Positions 1 to 8,726 of a stretch of 64,000 nt of DNA are shown here, in pieces; within the stretch, counting starts at the first letter, position 1; every line of letters begins with the position of its first letter. The position numbers were made by a program, and so were the translations under genes. Source of the stretch: Hydrocarboniphaga sp965279055 (GTDB lineage: Bacteria > Pseudomonadota > Gammaproteobacteria > Nevskiales > Nevskiaceae); the NCBI RefSeq assembly GCF_965279055.1, contig NZ_OZ257125.1, forward strand, positions 310,001-374,000, read 5' to 3'. The notes beneath the pieces were generated by a model that was not told where the DNA came from, made no database searches, and was given only the letters and a program-made list of their open reading frames with translations.

Positions 1-714
1 GGCATCGGTATCGTGCCGCGCCTCGGTGCCAGCCTGGCCAAGCTCACGCACAGCCCCGAACTGCTGATGACCGACTCCGAAACCTTCCTGGTTTCCGAGC
101 CGGTGCCGCTCGGGCCGCGTGGCGATTACGTGCCGAAATACGAGGGCTACATGTCCTTCGACCGCGTATTCGAATGCGTCTGGGGCGGAAAGCGCCACGC
201 GATGATCGGGCCGACGCAGATCGATCGCTGGGGCCAGACCAACCTGTCCGTGGTCGGCGGCAGCTACGACAAGCCGAAGACCGCGATCCTCGGCGTGCGC
301 GGCCTGCCGGGCAACAGCATCAATCACGCGAACTCGCTGTTCGTGCCGAATCACGGCCCGCGTGTGTTCGTCGCCGGCGAAGTCGACATGGTCTCCGGCG
401 TCGGCTACAAGGCCGAGCGCTGGCTGCCGGGCATGAACCGCAGTTTCATGGATCTGCGTCGCATCGTCACCGATCTGTGCGTGATGGATTTCGGCGGGCC
501 CGAGCATGCGATCCGGGTGCTGTCGCTGCATCCGGGCGTCAGCTTCGACCAGGTACAGGCCGCGACCGGCTTCCCGCTGCTGCAGGCGCCGGGCATGGGC
601 GAGACGCCGATGCCGAGCGCCGAACAGCTCGCGATCATCGCCAGGCTCGATCCGCACAAGCTGCGTGCAACGGTGATCAAGAACGATCCACCGGCATTGA
701 AGGCCGCTGCATGA
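1..714 (+). CDS. ipdB: IpdB-like CoA-transferase-family ring hydrolase, beta subunit (5'-truncated)
   Basis: The reading frame is open from the first base, so the true start lies upstream; about 237 codons are visible. The protein looks like the beta subunit of the IpdAB family. This family has a class I CoA-transferase fold but works as a hydrolase that opens steroid ring C of a CoA-linked intermediate in the HIP pathway. Visible hallmarks are a region around GPTQIDRWGQTNLS followed by a glycine-rich GVRGLPGN stretch. The alpha subunit is expected just upstream, outside the window. The stop overlaps the next start (ATGA), which indicates translational coupling. Assignment rests on family resemblance and on the neighbouring ipdC, echA20 and fadA6 genes. 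Confidence 0.85.
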   Translation, partial: GIGIVPRLGASLAKLTHSPELLMTDSETFLVSEPVPLGPRGDYVPKYEGYMSFDRVFECVWGGKRHAMIGPTQIDRWGQTNLSVVGGSYDKPKTAILGVRGLPGNSINHANSLFVPNHGPRVFVAGEVDMVSGVGYKAERWLPGMNRSFMDLRRIVTDLCVMDFGGPEHAIRVLSLHPGVSFDQVQAATGFPLLQAPGMGETPMPSAEQLAIIARLDPHKLRATVIKNDPPALKAAA

Positions 715-1607
715 GCGACCTGGTGCCGCCCAAGCAGGTCGACATCGTCTACGAGACCGACGAACCGGTTCTCTATTCGGTGGAGGACGGCATCGCCTGG
801 CTGACGATGAACCGCCCGGCGTTCAACAACGCGCAGAACTCGCAGATGACCTATGCGCTCGACGCCGCGTTCAAACGCGCTGTCGACGACGACACCGTGC
901 GCGTGATCGTGCTCAAGGGCAACGGCAAGCATTTCTCCGCCGGCCACGACATCGGCACGCCGGGCCGCGACCTGCACAAGAGCTTCGATCGCCGGCATCT
1001 GCTGCCGGATCACACCAACAAGCCGGCCGCGGAGCTGCTGTACACGCGCGAGCAGGAAGTCTATCTGGGCATGTGCCGGCGCTGGCGCGACATTCCCAAG
1101 CCGACCATCGCGATGGTGCACGGCGCCTGCATCGCCGGCGGCCTGATGCTGGCCTGGATCTGCGATTTCATCGTCGCCTCGGAGGACGCGTTCTTTCAGG
1201 ATCCGGTGCAGATGATGGGCATTCCGGGCGTCGAATATTTTGCGCACGCCTTCGAGTTGCCGCCGCGTGTGGCCAAGGAATTCCTGATGCTCGGCGAGCG
1301 CATGCCGGCAGCCCGCGCACTCGGCTACGGCATGGTCAACCGCTGCGTGCCGCGCGACAAGCTCGAAGACGAAGTGCGCGGCATGGCGGCCAATCTGTGC
1401 AAGAAAGGTCGGCTCGGCCTGTGGCTGACCAAGCAGGCGATCCACCAGGTCGAGGATCTGCGCGGCAAGCGCACGGCGATGGACGCGGTGTTCCATATGC
1501 ATCACTTCGCCCACGCGCAGAACGATCTCGCCACCGGCAACAGCCTCGGCGGCCTCGACGGCAAGGGCATGGCGGCGGCGAACAAGAAGCAGGCGGGGGA
1601 GTCGTGA
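711..1607 (+). CDS. Enoyl-CoA hydratase/isomerase (crotonase superfamily)
   Basis: This 298-residue crotonase-fold protein starts at an ATG overlapping the ipdB stop. The oxyanion-hole segments of the family are visible as KGNGKHFSAGHDIG and HGACIAGGLMLAWICDFIVA. It is about 40 residues longer than EchA20, with an insertion after the first segment (GRDLHKSFDRRHLLPDHTN). It probably hydrates or hydrolyses a CoA-linked steroid ring intermediate in the cytoplasm. A second crotonase (echA20) lies two genes downstream, so the two are likely to have distinct substrates. The exact substrate cannot be read from sequence. Confidence 0.9.
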   Translation: MSDLVPPKQVDIVYETDEPVLYSVEDGIAWLTMNRPAFNNAQNSQMTYALDAAFKRAVDDDTVRVIVLKGNGKHFSAGHDIGTPGRDLHKSFDRRHLLPDHTNKPAAELLYTREQEVYLGMCRRWRDIPKPTIAMVHGACIAGGLMLAWICDFIVASEDAFFQDPVQMMGIPGVEYFAHAFELPPRVAKEFLMLGERMPAARALGYGMVNRCVPRDKLEDEVRGMAANLCKKGRLGLWLTKQAIHQVEDLRGKRTAMDAVFHMHHFAHAQNDLATGNSLGGLDGKGMAAANKKQAGES

Positions 1608-1640
1608 TGGCAGGGGTCGTCGTCGGCCGCTGGCTGGTCT

Positions 1641-1743
1641 CCTTCCCCTGCTTGCGGGGGAAGGCCGGGATGGGGGCGTGCGGCGGGCGCCGCTCCGTGA
1701 TGTCGCGCCCCCACCCCATCCCTCCCCCGCAGGCGGGGGAGGG
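1641..1743. repeat. Family B palindromic repeat pair (copy B1)
   Basis: Two inverted G/C-rich arms, 1641-1678 and 1706-1743, each carry an internal palindrome (CCCCTGCTTGCGGGGG and CCCCCGCAGGCGGGGG). They fill the gap between the crotonase gene and ipdC and end 3 bp before the ipdC start codon. The unit could fold into a large cruciform or mRNA hairpin. The arms are diverged from the other family B copies in the window. Confidence 0.8.
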
Positions 1744-1746
1744 AGC

Positions 1747-2925
1747 ATGAATGCTTTGAAAACGCCGCTGACCGAGCTGCTCGGCTGCCGCTATCCGATC
1801 GTGCAGACCGCGATGGGCTGGGTTGCCGATAGCAAACTGGTGACGGCGACCAGCAATGCCGGCGGCTTCGGCTTTCTGGCCGCGGCGACGATGAGCACCG
1901 AACTGCTGGCTGCGGAAATTGCGCGGGTGCGCGACGCCACTCCGCACAACTTCGGCGTCAACTTCCACATGTTCCAGCCGAATGCGCGTGAAGTCATCGA
2001 GCTGGTGTTGAACAACGCCGACCGCGTGCGCGCGGTGTCCTACGGTCGCGGGCCGGACGCGGCGACGATCAGGCGGTTCAAGGACGCCGGCGTGCTGTGC
2101 ATGCCCACGGTCGGCGCCTTGAAGCATGCGCAGAAGGCGGTCGAACTCGGAGCCGACATCATCACCGTGCAGGGCGCCGAAGGCGGCGGCCACACCGGCT
2201 CGGTACCGACGACGCTGCTGCTGCCGCAGGTGCTGAATGCGGTGAAGGTGCCGGTGGTCGCCGCCGGCGGCTTTCACGACGGCCGTGGTCTCGCCGGCGC
2301 ACTGGCTTTCGGCGCCGCCGGCATCGCGATGGGCACGCGCTTCCTGATGACCGCGGAATCGCCGGTGCCGCGTGCGACCTTGCAGAAGTACATCGAAGTA
2401 AAAGAACCCGCGCAGATCCGCGCCTCGACCGCGGTCGACGGCATGCCGCAGCGGATGATCGACAATCCTTACCTGCTGAAGCTCGAAAGCGGTGGTCTGC
2501 TGCGTCGGCTGTTCGTCGCGCTGTCGAGCGCCTGGCAGTGGCGCGCGCACACCGGCATGTCGGTCGCGCATATGGCGAAGACTTTCGTTGGCGCGCTGCG
2601 TGAAGGCGACAGCGCGATCCAGACCATGATGTCGGCGAATGCGCCGGTGCTGATTCAGCGTGCGATGGTCGAGGGCCGGCCGGACGAAGGCGTGCTGCCC
2701 AGCGGCCAGGTTGCGGCCGTTATCGGTTCTCTGCCGAGCGTCGCCGAACTGATCGAGGGCATCGTTGCCGAAGCGGAACAGCGCTTGAACGCCTTGTTCC
2801 CCTCTCCCTCCGGGAGAGGGGCCAGGGGTGAGGGCGTCTCCGCCATGCCGACCCTTGCGCGTACTGCGAGTCCCTCACCCCCAGCCCCTCTCCCGGAGGG
2901 AGAGGGGAGTATCGCTGCCGGCTGA
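1747..2925 (+). CDS. ipdC: IpdC-like FMN-dependent oxidoreductase (nitronate monooxygenase family)
   Basis: The encoded 392-residue TIM-barrel flavoprotein of the 2-nitropropane dioxygenase/nitronate monooxygenase family has EGGGHTGSVPTTLLLPQV and VVAAGGFHDGRGLAGALAFG, the phosphate-binding part of the FMN site. In the HIP pathway IpdC acts on a CoA-linked C/D-ring intermediate before ring hydrolysis. The start at 1747 is chosen because upstream codons lie inside repeat B1. The last roughly 40 residues (from about 351) are a translated family B repeat, rich in Pro, Ser, Gly and Arg. The core, about 350 residues, matches the usual family length, so the tail looks added. The next gene starts 5 bp after the stop. 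Confidence 0.85.
   Translation: MNALKTPLTELLGCRYPIVQTAMGWVADSKLVTATSNAGGFGFLAAATMSTELLAAEIARVRDATPHNFGVNFHMFQPNAREVIELVLNNADRVRAVSYGRGPDAATIRRFKDAGVLCMPTVGALKHAQKAVELGADIITVQGAEGGGHTGSVPTTLLLPQVLNAVKVPVVAAGGFHDGRGLAGALAFGAAGIAMGTRFLMTAESPVPRATLQKYIEVKEPAQIRASTAVDGMPQRMIDNPYLLKLESGGLLRRLFVALSSAWQWRAHTGMSVAHMAKTFVGALREGDSAIQTMMSANAPVLIQRAMVEGRPDEGVLPSGQVAAVIGSLPSVAELIEGIVAEAEQRLNALFPSPSGRGARGEGVSAMPTLARTASPSPPAPLPEGEGSIAAG
2799..2908. repeat. Family B repeat pair inside the 3' end of ipdC (copy B2)
   Basis: Arms at 2799-2834 and 2872-2908 are near-perfect inverted copies built on CCCCTCTCCCTCCGGGAGAG. The whole unit is read in frame and supplies the C-terminal tail of the IpdC-like protein; the stop codon follows 15 bp later. 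Confidence 0.85.
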
Positions 2926-2929
2926 CCTC

Positions 2930-3685
2930 ATGACTCTGCCCTTCAAAACCACTATCGCCAACGGCATCGCCGAGCTGGTGATCAACGCGCCGCCGGTCAA
3001 CGCGCTCAACGACGCTGGCTGGCATGCGCTCGCCGACGAAATCGCGCGGCTCGGTCGCGAGCCGAGCGCGCGTGTGATCGTGCTGCGTGCCGAAGGCCGC
3101 GGTTTTTGCGCCGGCGTCGACATCAAGGAACTGAACCTGCATCCCGAGAAAATCGTCTCGGTGAACGCTGGCAATTACCGTAGTTTCGAGGCCGTGCATC
3201 GCAACCCGCTGCCGGTCATCGTCGCGGTGCACGGCTTCGTGCTCGGCGGCGGCATCGGCCTTGCGGGCGCAGCGGACATCGTCGTCGCAGCCGACAGCGC
3301 GACTTTCGGCGTGCCCGAAGTCGATCGCGGCGCGATGGGCGGCGGCGCGCATCTGCAGCGGCTGTTTCCGGTGCAGAAGGTGCGGATGATGTATTTCACC
3401 GGCGATCCGATCACGGCCGCCGAAGCGCATCGTCTGGGCGCGGTGGAACGCGTCGTCGCTGCCGACCAGCTGCGCGCAACCGCGCTGGAAATCGCCGCGA
3501 AAATCGCCGCGAAGAGCACCGCGATGATCCGCCTCGCCAAGGAGTCGCTGAACGGCATCGAGGACGGCAACCTCGAGGACAAATATCGCTGGGAACAGGG
3601 CTTCACGCTGCAGGCGTATATGAGCAAGGACTCGGCCGAGACCCGCGCCGCCTTCGTCGAAAAGCGCGACGCACAGCTCAACTGA
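2930..3685 (+). CDS. echA20: EchA20-like crotonase (ring D hydrolase)
   Basis: The 251-residue crotonase closely resembles actinobacterial EchA20, the enzyme that hydrolyses ring D of a CoA-linked indene intermediate in cholesterol C/D-ring breakdown. Diagnostic stretches are ILRAEGRGF-type (here VLRAEGRGFCAGVDIKE), GFVLGGGIGLAGAADIVVA and ATFGVPEVDRGAMGGG. Length also agrees with EchA20 (about 247 residues). It starts 5 bp after ipdC and its stop is 2 bp before the next acyl-CoA dehydrogenase gene, so it is firmly inside an operon. Assignment to this subfamily is by recalled similarity rather than alignment. Confidence 0.85.
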   Translation: MTLPFKTTIANGIAELVINAPPVNALNDAGWHALADEIARLGREPSARVIVLRAEGRGFCAGVDIKELNLHPEKIVSVNAGNYRSFEAVHRNPLPVIVAVHGFVLGGGIGLAGAADIVVAADSATFGVPEVDRGAMGGGAHLQRLFPVQKVRMMYFTGDPITAAEAHRLGAVERVVAADQLRATALEIAAKIAAKSTAMIRLAKESLNGIEDGNLEDKYRWEQGFTLQAYMSKDSAETRAAFVEKRDAQLN

Positions 3686-3687
3686 CC

Positions 3688-4851
3688 ATGAGACTTGAAT
3701 ATACAGAAAAGCAGAAGCGCTTCCGCCGGGAAGTGCGGCAGTGGCTGGCCGAGCACGTACCGCGCGAGTCGCTGCAGAGCTTCGATACCGCCGAAGGTTT
3801 CGCCCAGCACCGCGCCTGGGAGCGTGAGCTGTCGACGGTCGGCTATTCAGCGGTGACCTGGCCGAAGGAAGTCGGCGGCTGCGGCACCGATCTGATCGAG
3901 TGGCTGATCTTCGAAGAAGAGTACTGGGCCGCCGGCGCGCCGCTGCGAGTCAACCAGAACGGCATTTTTCTGCTGGCGCCGACCTTGATGGAATACGGCA
4001 CCGAAGCGCAGAAACGCAGCATCCTGCCGAAGATGGCGACCGCCGAGCATGTCTGGGCGCAGGCCTGGTCCGAGCCCGGCGCCGGCTCGGACATGGCGGC
4101 GATTCGCAGCAAGGCGCGCCGCGACGGTGACCACTACGTGATCAGTGGCCAGAAAACCTGGTCGACGCGCGCGGTCTACGCCGACTGGGCTTTCGGCCTG
4201 TTTCGCACGGAAGAAGGCTCGCAGCGCCACCACGGCCTGACCTTCATCCTGTTCCCGCTGAACCTGCCCGGTATCACGCGCCGGCCGATCCGCCAGCTCA
4301 ACGGCCTGGCCGGCTTCGCCGAAATCTTTCTCGACGAAGTGCGCGTACCGGTCGGCAATCGTCTCGGCGACGAAGGTGCCGGCTGGAGCATCGCGATGGC
4401 CACCGCCGGCTTCGAGCGCGGCCTGATGCTGCGCTCGCCGGCGCGCTTTCAGCAGACCGCGCGCCTGCTCGCCGATCTGCTGCGGCGCAACCCCGAGCGC
4501 GCGGCGGCCGATCCCAGCCTGCGCGACGCGGTCGTCGAAAGCTGGATGGGCGCCGAGGCCTACACGCTGGCGACGTATCGCACCGCCTGCCGCCTGGCCA
4601 AAGGCGGCAGCATCGGCGCCGAGGCCAGTACCAACAAGATTTTCTGGAGCGAACTGGATCTGCACATGCACGAAACCGCGATGCGCATTCTCGGCACGCG
4701 CGGCGAGCTGATGCCGGATGCGCCGGACGCGGCCGGCATCGGCAACTGGCTCGACGGTTTCCTGTTCGCGCAGGCCGGCCCGATCTACGCCGGTACCAAC
4801 GAAATCCAGCGCAATATCATTGCCGAGCGGATGCTCGGATTGCCGAGGTAG
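3688..4851 (+). CDS. fadE31: Acyl-CoA dehydrogenase, FadE31-like
   Basis: The gene encodes a 387-residue acyl-CoA dehydrogenase. The N-terminal segment TAEGFAQHRAWERELSTVGY, the FAD-binding region AWSEPGAGSDMAAI and SGQKTWSTRA, the LRSPARF segment and the ending GTNEIQRNIIAERMLGLPR match the FadE31 subfamily. In actinobacteria FadE31 works with FadE32 and FadE33 in degrading the last HIP-derived fragment. The residue before GTNE, where medium-chain dehydrogenases carry the catalytic Glu (YEG), is Ala (YAG), so catalysis must use another base or a partner subunit. The likely partner is encoded next. Confidence 0.85.
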   Translation: MRLEYTEKQKRFRREVRQWLAEHVPRESLQSFDTAEGFAQHRAWERELSTVGYSAVTWPKEVGGCGTDLIEWLIFEEEYWAAGAPLRVNQNGIFLLAPTLMEYGTEAQKRSILPKMATAEHVWAQAWSEPGAGSDMAAIRSKARRDGDHYVISGQKTWSTRAVYADWAFGLFRTEEGSQRHHGLTFILFPLNLPGITRRPIRQLNGLAGFAEIFLDEVRVPVGNRLGDEGAGWSIAMATAGFERGLMLRSPARFQQTARLLADLLRRNPERAAADPSLRDAVVESWMGAEAYTLATYRTACRLAKGGSIGAEASTNKIFWSELDLHMHETAMRILGTRGELMPDAPDAAGIGNWLDGFLFAQAGPIYAGTNEIQRNIIAERMLGLPR

Positions 4852-4878
4852 GGCATGAATAAAGCCATCCTCTCAGCT

Positions 4879-4950
4879 GCAGGAGCGGACCCTGTCCGCG
4901 ACGGCGGCTATTCCGTCAGCGGCACAGTCGCGGACAGGGTCCGCTCCTAC
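4879..4950. repeat. Family A inverted REP pair (REPIN-like, copy A1)
   Basis: The 24 bp arms 4879-4902 and 4927-4950 are inverted copies (one mismatch at the outer edge). Each arm also contains the small palindrome GCGGACCCTGTCCGC. The spacer is identical to that of copy A3. The element sits between two co-directional acyl-CoA dehydrogenase genes and would form a strong hairpin in their transcript. Confidence 0.9.
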
Positions 4951-4980
4951 AAGGCTGCGGTAAGCGAGACACGCTGACTC

Positions 4981-6075
4981 ATGGACTTCACCTTCGACGA
5001 CCAGCAGCTCGCGTTCCGCGATGCGATCCGCAAATTCCTGATGGTGGAAGCGGCGCCGGAATGGCTGCGCGAAATCTGGGAGACGCACAGCGGACGCTCG
5101 TCCGAACTGCGCGGCAAGCTCGCCGACCAGGGCCTTACCGCGCTGTCGGTGCCGGAAGAATTCGGCGGCATCGGCCAGAACGATCTGGACTGGATCCTGG
5201 TGCACCAGGAGCTCGGCTACTACGCGATTCCGGATTCGCTGACCGACACGGCGTATCTGGCCGTGTACCTGCTGAAGAAAATGCCGGCCGATCTGGCGCT
5301 GAAGCGCAAATGGCTGCCGCTGATCGCCGAGGGCAAGGCGCGCGTCGCGGTCGCGCATCCGCAGAACCCGCTGGTCGCCGATGCGGAAATGGCCGATCTG
5401 CTGCTGCTGCATCACGAAGGCGAAGTGCATGCGCTGACGCGCGAGCAGGTGCAGCTGACGCCGAATGCGAGCATCGACATGTCGCGCCGGCTGTTCCGGG
5501 TCGAATGGACGCCGACGCGCGAAACGCGCGTGTGCCCGGCCTCGCCCGGCCGCGATCTCTGGGACGGCGTGCTCAATCGCGGCGCTCTGGCGCTGGCCGC
5601 GCAGCTGCTGGGTCTGACGCATCGCATGCTCGATCTCGGCGTCGATCACGCCGCGCAGCGCAAGCAGTTCGGCAAGCCGGTGGGCTCGTTCCAGGCGGTG
5701 AAACACCACCTGGCCGACGTCGCGGTGAAAGCCGAATTCGCCGAGCCGGTGATTCATCGCGCGGCCTACGCGGTGTCGCAGGAGCTGCCGGATCGCGCGG
5801 CCTTCGTGTCGCACGCCAAGCTCGTCGCCGGCGAGGCGGCGCGGCTGGCGGCGCGGCGCAGCATCCAGGTACACGGCGCCATGGGTTACACCTGGGAAGC
5901 CGATCTGCAGATGTTCGTGAAACGCGCCTGGGCACTGGACAGTGCTTACGGCGACAGCATCTTCCACAAGCAGCGCGTCGCCAGCCTGGTGCTCGGCGAT
6001 GGCGCGGCATTAGGCCCCGGCGAGACGTTCGCCGGGCGCTGCGACCGACCACTGAAGGGAATACACCATGGCTGA
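4981..6075 (+). CDS. Acyl-CoA dehydrogenase, FadE32/FadE33-like subunit
   Basis: This 364-residue acyl-CoA dehydrogenase-fold protein begins MDFTFDDQQLAFRD. Its C-terminal domain has the family signature HAAQRKQFGKPVGSFQAVKH and the VHGAMGYTWEADLQMF helix region. The middle beta-domain is short and lacks a clear FAD-contact motif. Such subunits usually pair with a second dehydrogenase polypeptide to build a complete alpha2beta2 enzyme; FadE31, encoded immediately upstream, is the obvious partner. The last residues overlap the start of the thiolase gene by 8 bp. Which of FadE32 or FadE33 it corresponds to cannot be decided by eye. Confidence 0.85.
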   Translation: MDFTFDDQQLAFRDAIRKFLMVEAAPEWLREIWETHSGRSSELRGKLADQGLTALSVPEEFGGIGQNDLDWILVHQELGYYAIPDSLTDTAYLAVYLLKKMPADLALKRKWLPLIAEGKARVAVAHPQNPLVADAEMADLLLLHHEGEVHALTREQVQLTPNASIDMSRRLFRVEWTPTRETRVCPASPGRDLWDGVLNRGALALAAQLLGLTHRMLDLGVDHAAQRKQFGKPVGSFQAVKHHLADVAVKAEFAEPVIHRAAYAVSQELPDRAAFVSHAKLVAGEAARLAARRSIQVHGAMGYTWEADLQMFVKRAWALDSAYGDSIFHKQRVASLVLGDGAALGPGETFAGRCDRPLKGIHHG

Positions 6076-7216
6076 AGCCTATATCGTCGATGCGATCCGC
6101 ACGCCCACCGGCAAGCGCAAGGGTTCGCTCGCCAACCTGCATGGCGCCGACCTGGGCGCGCATATCCTCAAGGCGCTGGTCGAGCGCAACGCGATCCCGG
6201 CCGAGGACTATGACGACGTGATCTTCGGTTGCCTCGACGCGATCGGGCCGCTCGCCGGCAACATCGCGCGCACCAGCTGGCTGGCAGCGGGCCTGCCGCT
6301 GCACGTGCCCGGCGTGACCATCGACCGCCAGTGCGGCAGCTCGCAGCAGGCGGTGCATTTTGCAGCCCAGGCGGTGATGAGCGGAACGCAGGACGTGGTC
6401 GTCGCCGGCGGCGTGCAGACGATGACGCAGATCCCGATCAGCTCGGCGATGATCGCCGCGCAGCCGCTGGGCTTCGCCGATCCTTTCTCCGGCAGCAAGG
6501 GCTGGGTGGCGCGCTTCGGCACGCAGCCGGTGTCGCAGTTCGTCGGCGCGCAGATGATCGCCGACAAATGGGAAATCTCGCGCGACGACATGGAGCGTTT
6601 CTCGCTGCAGAGCCACCAGCGCGCCCGCCGCGCGATCGCCGAGGGCCGCTTCAAGCGTGAAATCGTGCCGATCAACGGCCTCGAACATGACGAGACCACG
6701 CGCGACACCACGCTGGAGCAGATGCGCGAGCTCAAGCCGCTGGCGCCGGGCGGCACGATCACCGCCGGTGTTTCCAGCCAGACCGGCGATGCGTCTGCGG
6801 CGGTGCTGATCGTCTCCGAAGCGGCGCTGAAGAAATACAACTTGAAGCCGCGTGCGCGCATCCATCACATGAGCGTGTATTCCGACGATCCGATCCTGAT
6901 GCTGACCGCGCCGATCCCGGCGACGCGCGTGGCGATGAAGAAGGCCGGCATGAAGCTCGACGATATCGACCTGGTCGAAATCAACGAGGCGTTCGCGCCG
7001 GTGGTGCTGGCCTGGTTCAAGGAAACCGGCTATTCGCCGGAGAAAACCAACGTCAACGGCGGCGGTATCGCGCTGGCGCATCCGCTGGGCGCGACCGGCG
7101 CCAAGCTGATGACGACCCTGCTGCACGAGCTGGAACGCACCGGCGGCCGCTACGGGCTGCAGACGATGTGCGAAGGCGGCGGTGTGGCCAACGTGACCAT
7201 CATCGAGCGGCTTTGA
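6068..7216 (+). CDS. fadA6: Thiolase FadA6
   Basis: This 382-residue degradative thiolase has the nucleophile in DRQCGSSQQA (C89), the general-base His in ALAHPLGATGA (H338) and the second Cys in TMCEGGGVANV (C368). The segments GNIARTSWLAAG, SGTQDVVVAGGVQTM and GRYGLQTMCEGGG match actinobacterial FadA6 of the HIP pathway, which cleaves the ring-opened beta-ketoacyl-CoA. ATG at 6068 follows AAGGGAATACACC, a usable ribosome binding site inside the preceding gene's end. Same-strand overlap with the dehydrogenase gene supports co-translation. Confidence 0.92.
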   Translation: MAEAYIVDAIRTPTGKRKGSLANLHGADLGAHILKALVERNAIPAEDYDDVIFGCLDAIGPLAGNIARTSWLAAGLPLHVPGVTIDRQCGSSQQAVHFAAQAVMSGTQDVVVAGGVQTMTQIPISSAMIAAQPLGFADPFSGSKGWVARFGTQPVSQFVGAQMIADKWEISRDDMERFSLQSHQRARRAIAEGRFKREIVPINGLEHDETTRDTTLEQMRELKPLAPGGTITAGVSSQTGDASAAVLIVSEAALKKYNLKPRARIHHMSVYSDDPILMLTAPIPATRVAMKKAGMKLDDIDLVEINEAFAPVVLAWFKETGYSPEKTNVNGGGIALAHPLGATGAKLMTTLLHELERTGGRYGLQTMCEGGGVANVTIIERL

Positions 7217-7224
7217 AGTTTTTG

Positions 7225-7328
7225 CCCTCTCCCTCCGGGAGAGGGTGCCCGAAGGGCGGGTGAGGGCCTCGACGCCTACTTTGCCCTGAAAGGCCCTCAC
7301 CCCTGCCCCTCTCCCGGAGGGAGAGGGG
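7225..7328. repeat. Family B repeat pair (copy B3)
   Basis: The inverted arms CCCTCTCCCTCCGGGAGAGG... and its complement flank a short spacer that contains GGGCGGGTGAGGG and GGCCCTCACCCC. The element fills the gap between fadA6 and the following SDR gene and ends 22 bp before that start codon. Confidence 0.85.
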
Positions 7329-7350
7329 TTCCAAAAAAAGGGAGTTTGAG

Positions 7351-8229
7351 ATGGGCATCTGCAACAACCGCGGCATCATCGTCACCGGCTCGGGCGCCGG
7401 CCTCGGACGCGCGTATGCGCTGGCGCTGGCGGCCGAAGGCGCCGGCGTGGTCGTCAACGACATTCGCAGCGAGGCGGCCGAAGCCGTCGTCGCGGAAATC
7501 AAGGCGGCCGGCGGCAAGGCCGTGGCCAATGCCGACGACATCACCAGCATGGCCGGCGCCGAGCGCATCGTCGCCGCCGCTGTCGACGCTTTCGGCGACG
7601 TGCAAGGCGTGGTCAACAACGCCGGCATCGTTCGCGATCGCATGTTCGCCTCGCTGACCGAGGAGGACTGGGACCTGGTGGTGAAAGTGCATCTGAAAGG
7701 CCATTTCTGCATTGCGAACACGCTGGTGCGGCGCTGGCGCGATCAGGTCAAGGCGGGCGTCAAGGTCGATGCGCGCATCGTCAACACCAGTTCCGGCGCC
7801 GGCCTGCAGGGCTCGGTCGGGCAGAGCAATTATGCGGCGGCCAAGGGCGGCATCGCGGCGCTGACACTGGTGCAGGCCGCGGAGCTGGGGCGCTACGGCG
7901 TGACCGCGAATGCGCTGGCACCGGCGGCGCGCACCGGCATGACCGAAAAAGTGTTTGCCGACATGATGAAGGTGAAGGAAGGCGAGAGCTTCGACTACTA
8001 CGATCCGGCGAACGTGGCGCCGCTGGTGGTGTGGCTTTGCAGTCCCTTGTCCCGCGAGGTGAGTGGCCGCGTGTTCGAAGTCGAAGGCGGCAAGCTGTCG
8101 GTCGCCGATGGCTGGCGCACCGGCGTCGTCGCCGACAAGAAGGCACGCTGGCATCCGGCCGAGTTGAGCGAGGTCGTCGCCGGCCTGATCGCCGGCGGCG
8201 CCAGGCCGCAGAAAGTCTACGGCACGTGA
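7351..8229 (+). CDS. Short-chain dehydrogenase (17-beta-HSD4-like)
   Basis: A 292-residue SDR. The nucleotide-binding motif TGSGAGLGRAYA is near the N-terminus, NNAG follows, and the catalytic set is S148, Y161 and K165 (NTSSGAG...SNYAAAKGG). The NDI stretch after the second strand suggests NAD preference. The C-terminal extension (SVADGWRTGVVADKKARWHP) resembles peroxisomal multifunctional type hydroxyacyl-CoA dehydrogenases, so it probably oxidises a beta-hydroxyacyl-CoA in steroid side-chain or ring breakdown. AAGGGAG, about 9 bp upstream, fixes the start. The thioesterase gene overlaps its stop (GTGA). Confidence 0.88.
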   Translation: MGICNNRGIIVTGSGAGLGRAYALALAAEGAGVVVNDIRSEAAEAVVAEIKAAGGKAVANADDITSMAGAERIVAAAVDAFGDVQGVVNNAGIVRDRMFASLTEEDWDLVVKVHLKGHFCIANTLVRRWRDQVKAGVKVDARIVNTSSGAGLQGSVGQSNYAAAKGGIAALTLVQAAELGRYGVTANALAPAARTGMTEKVFADMMKVKEGESFDYYDPANVAPLVVWLCSPLSREVSGRVFEVEGGKLSVADGWRTGVVADKKARWHPAELSEVVAGLIAGGARPQKVYGT

Positions 8230-8654
8230 GCCTGCCGGCCGCCGACGATGTCGCCGCTTATCGCTACTGGATGCACGAGCATGTGCGCTTCGCCGATCTG
8301 GACCTGATCGGCCACGTCAACAACACCGTCTACGCCACTTATGTCGAAAGCGGCCGTGCCGCGTTCCTGAAAGAGATCGGCCTATGGGTGATGGGCTCGG
8401 GCATCCAGAACGTGGTCGCGCGTCTGGAGATCGACTACAAGCGCGAGCTGCATTACCAGCAGCAGCTGCGCATCGGCGTGCGGGTGCTCGACATCGGCCG
8501 CCGTTCTTATCGCATCGGCTGCGGCATTTTCAGCGGCGAGGTGTGCCATGCAAGCGGTGTCGCCGTCGTCGTGCGCTGGGATGCGAAGACGCGGGCGTCG
8601 ATCGCGCTGGATGAAGCGGCTTTGGCGAAGTTGAGGCCGCATCTGGCGGTGTAG
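8226..8654 (+). CDS. Hotdog-fold acyl-CoA thioesterase (YbgC/4HBT family)
   Basis: This predicted 142-residue single hotdog domain has the family signature VRFADLDLIGHVNNTVYATY, in which the Asp is the catalytic residue in 4-hydroxybenzoyl-CoA thioesterase relatives. The GTG start at 8226 overlaps the SDR stop. It probably releases CoA from stalled or end-product acyl-CoA esters of the pathway. It is the last gene of the first catabolic block and is followed by a repeat and a convergent gene. Confidence 0.85.
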   Translation: MSLPAADDVAAYRYWMHEHVRFADLDLIGHVNNTVYATYVESGRAAFLKEIGLWVMGSGIQNVVARLEIDYKRELHYQQQLRIGVRVLDIGRRSYRIGCGIFSGEVCHASGVAVVVRWDAKTRASIALDEAALAKLRPHLAV

Positions 8655-8660
8655 CCTGCC

Positions 8661-8720
8661 GTCGCGGGCAAGCCCGCTCCTACAGTAGCGGCGCCTGTAG
8701 GAGCGGACCCTGTCCGCGAC
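8661..8720. repeat. Family A REP pair, tail-to-tail (copy A2)
   Basis: Here a diverged arm (8661-8683, GTCGCGGGCAAGCCCGCTCC...) is followed by a consensus arm (8697-8720) in the reverse order to the other copies. The pair lies between convergent genes and may act as a bidirectional transcription barrier. No T-tract is present, so it is not a classic terminator. Confidence 0.8.
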
Positions 8721-8726
8721 CCGCCG

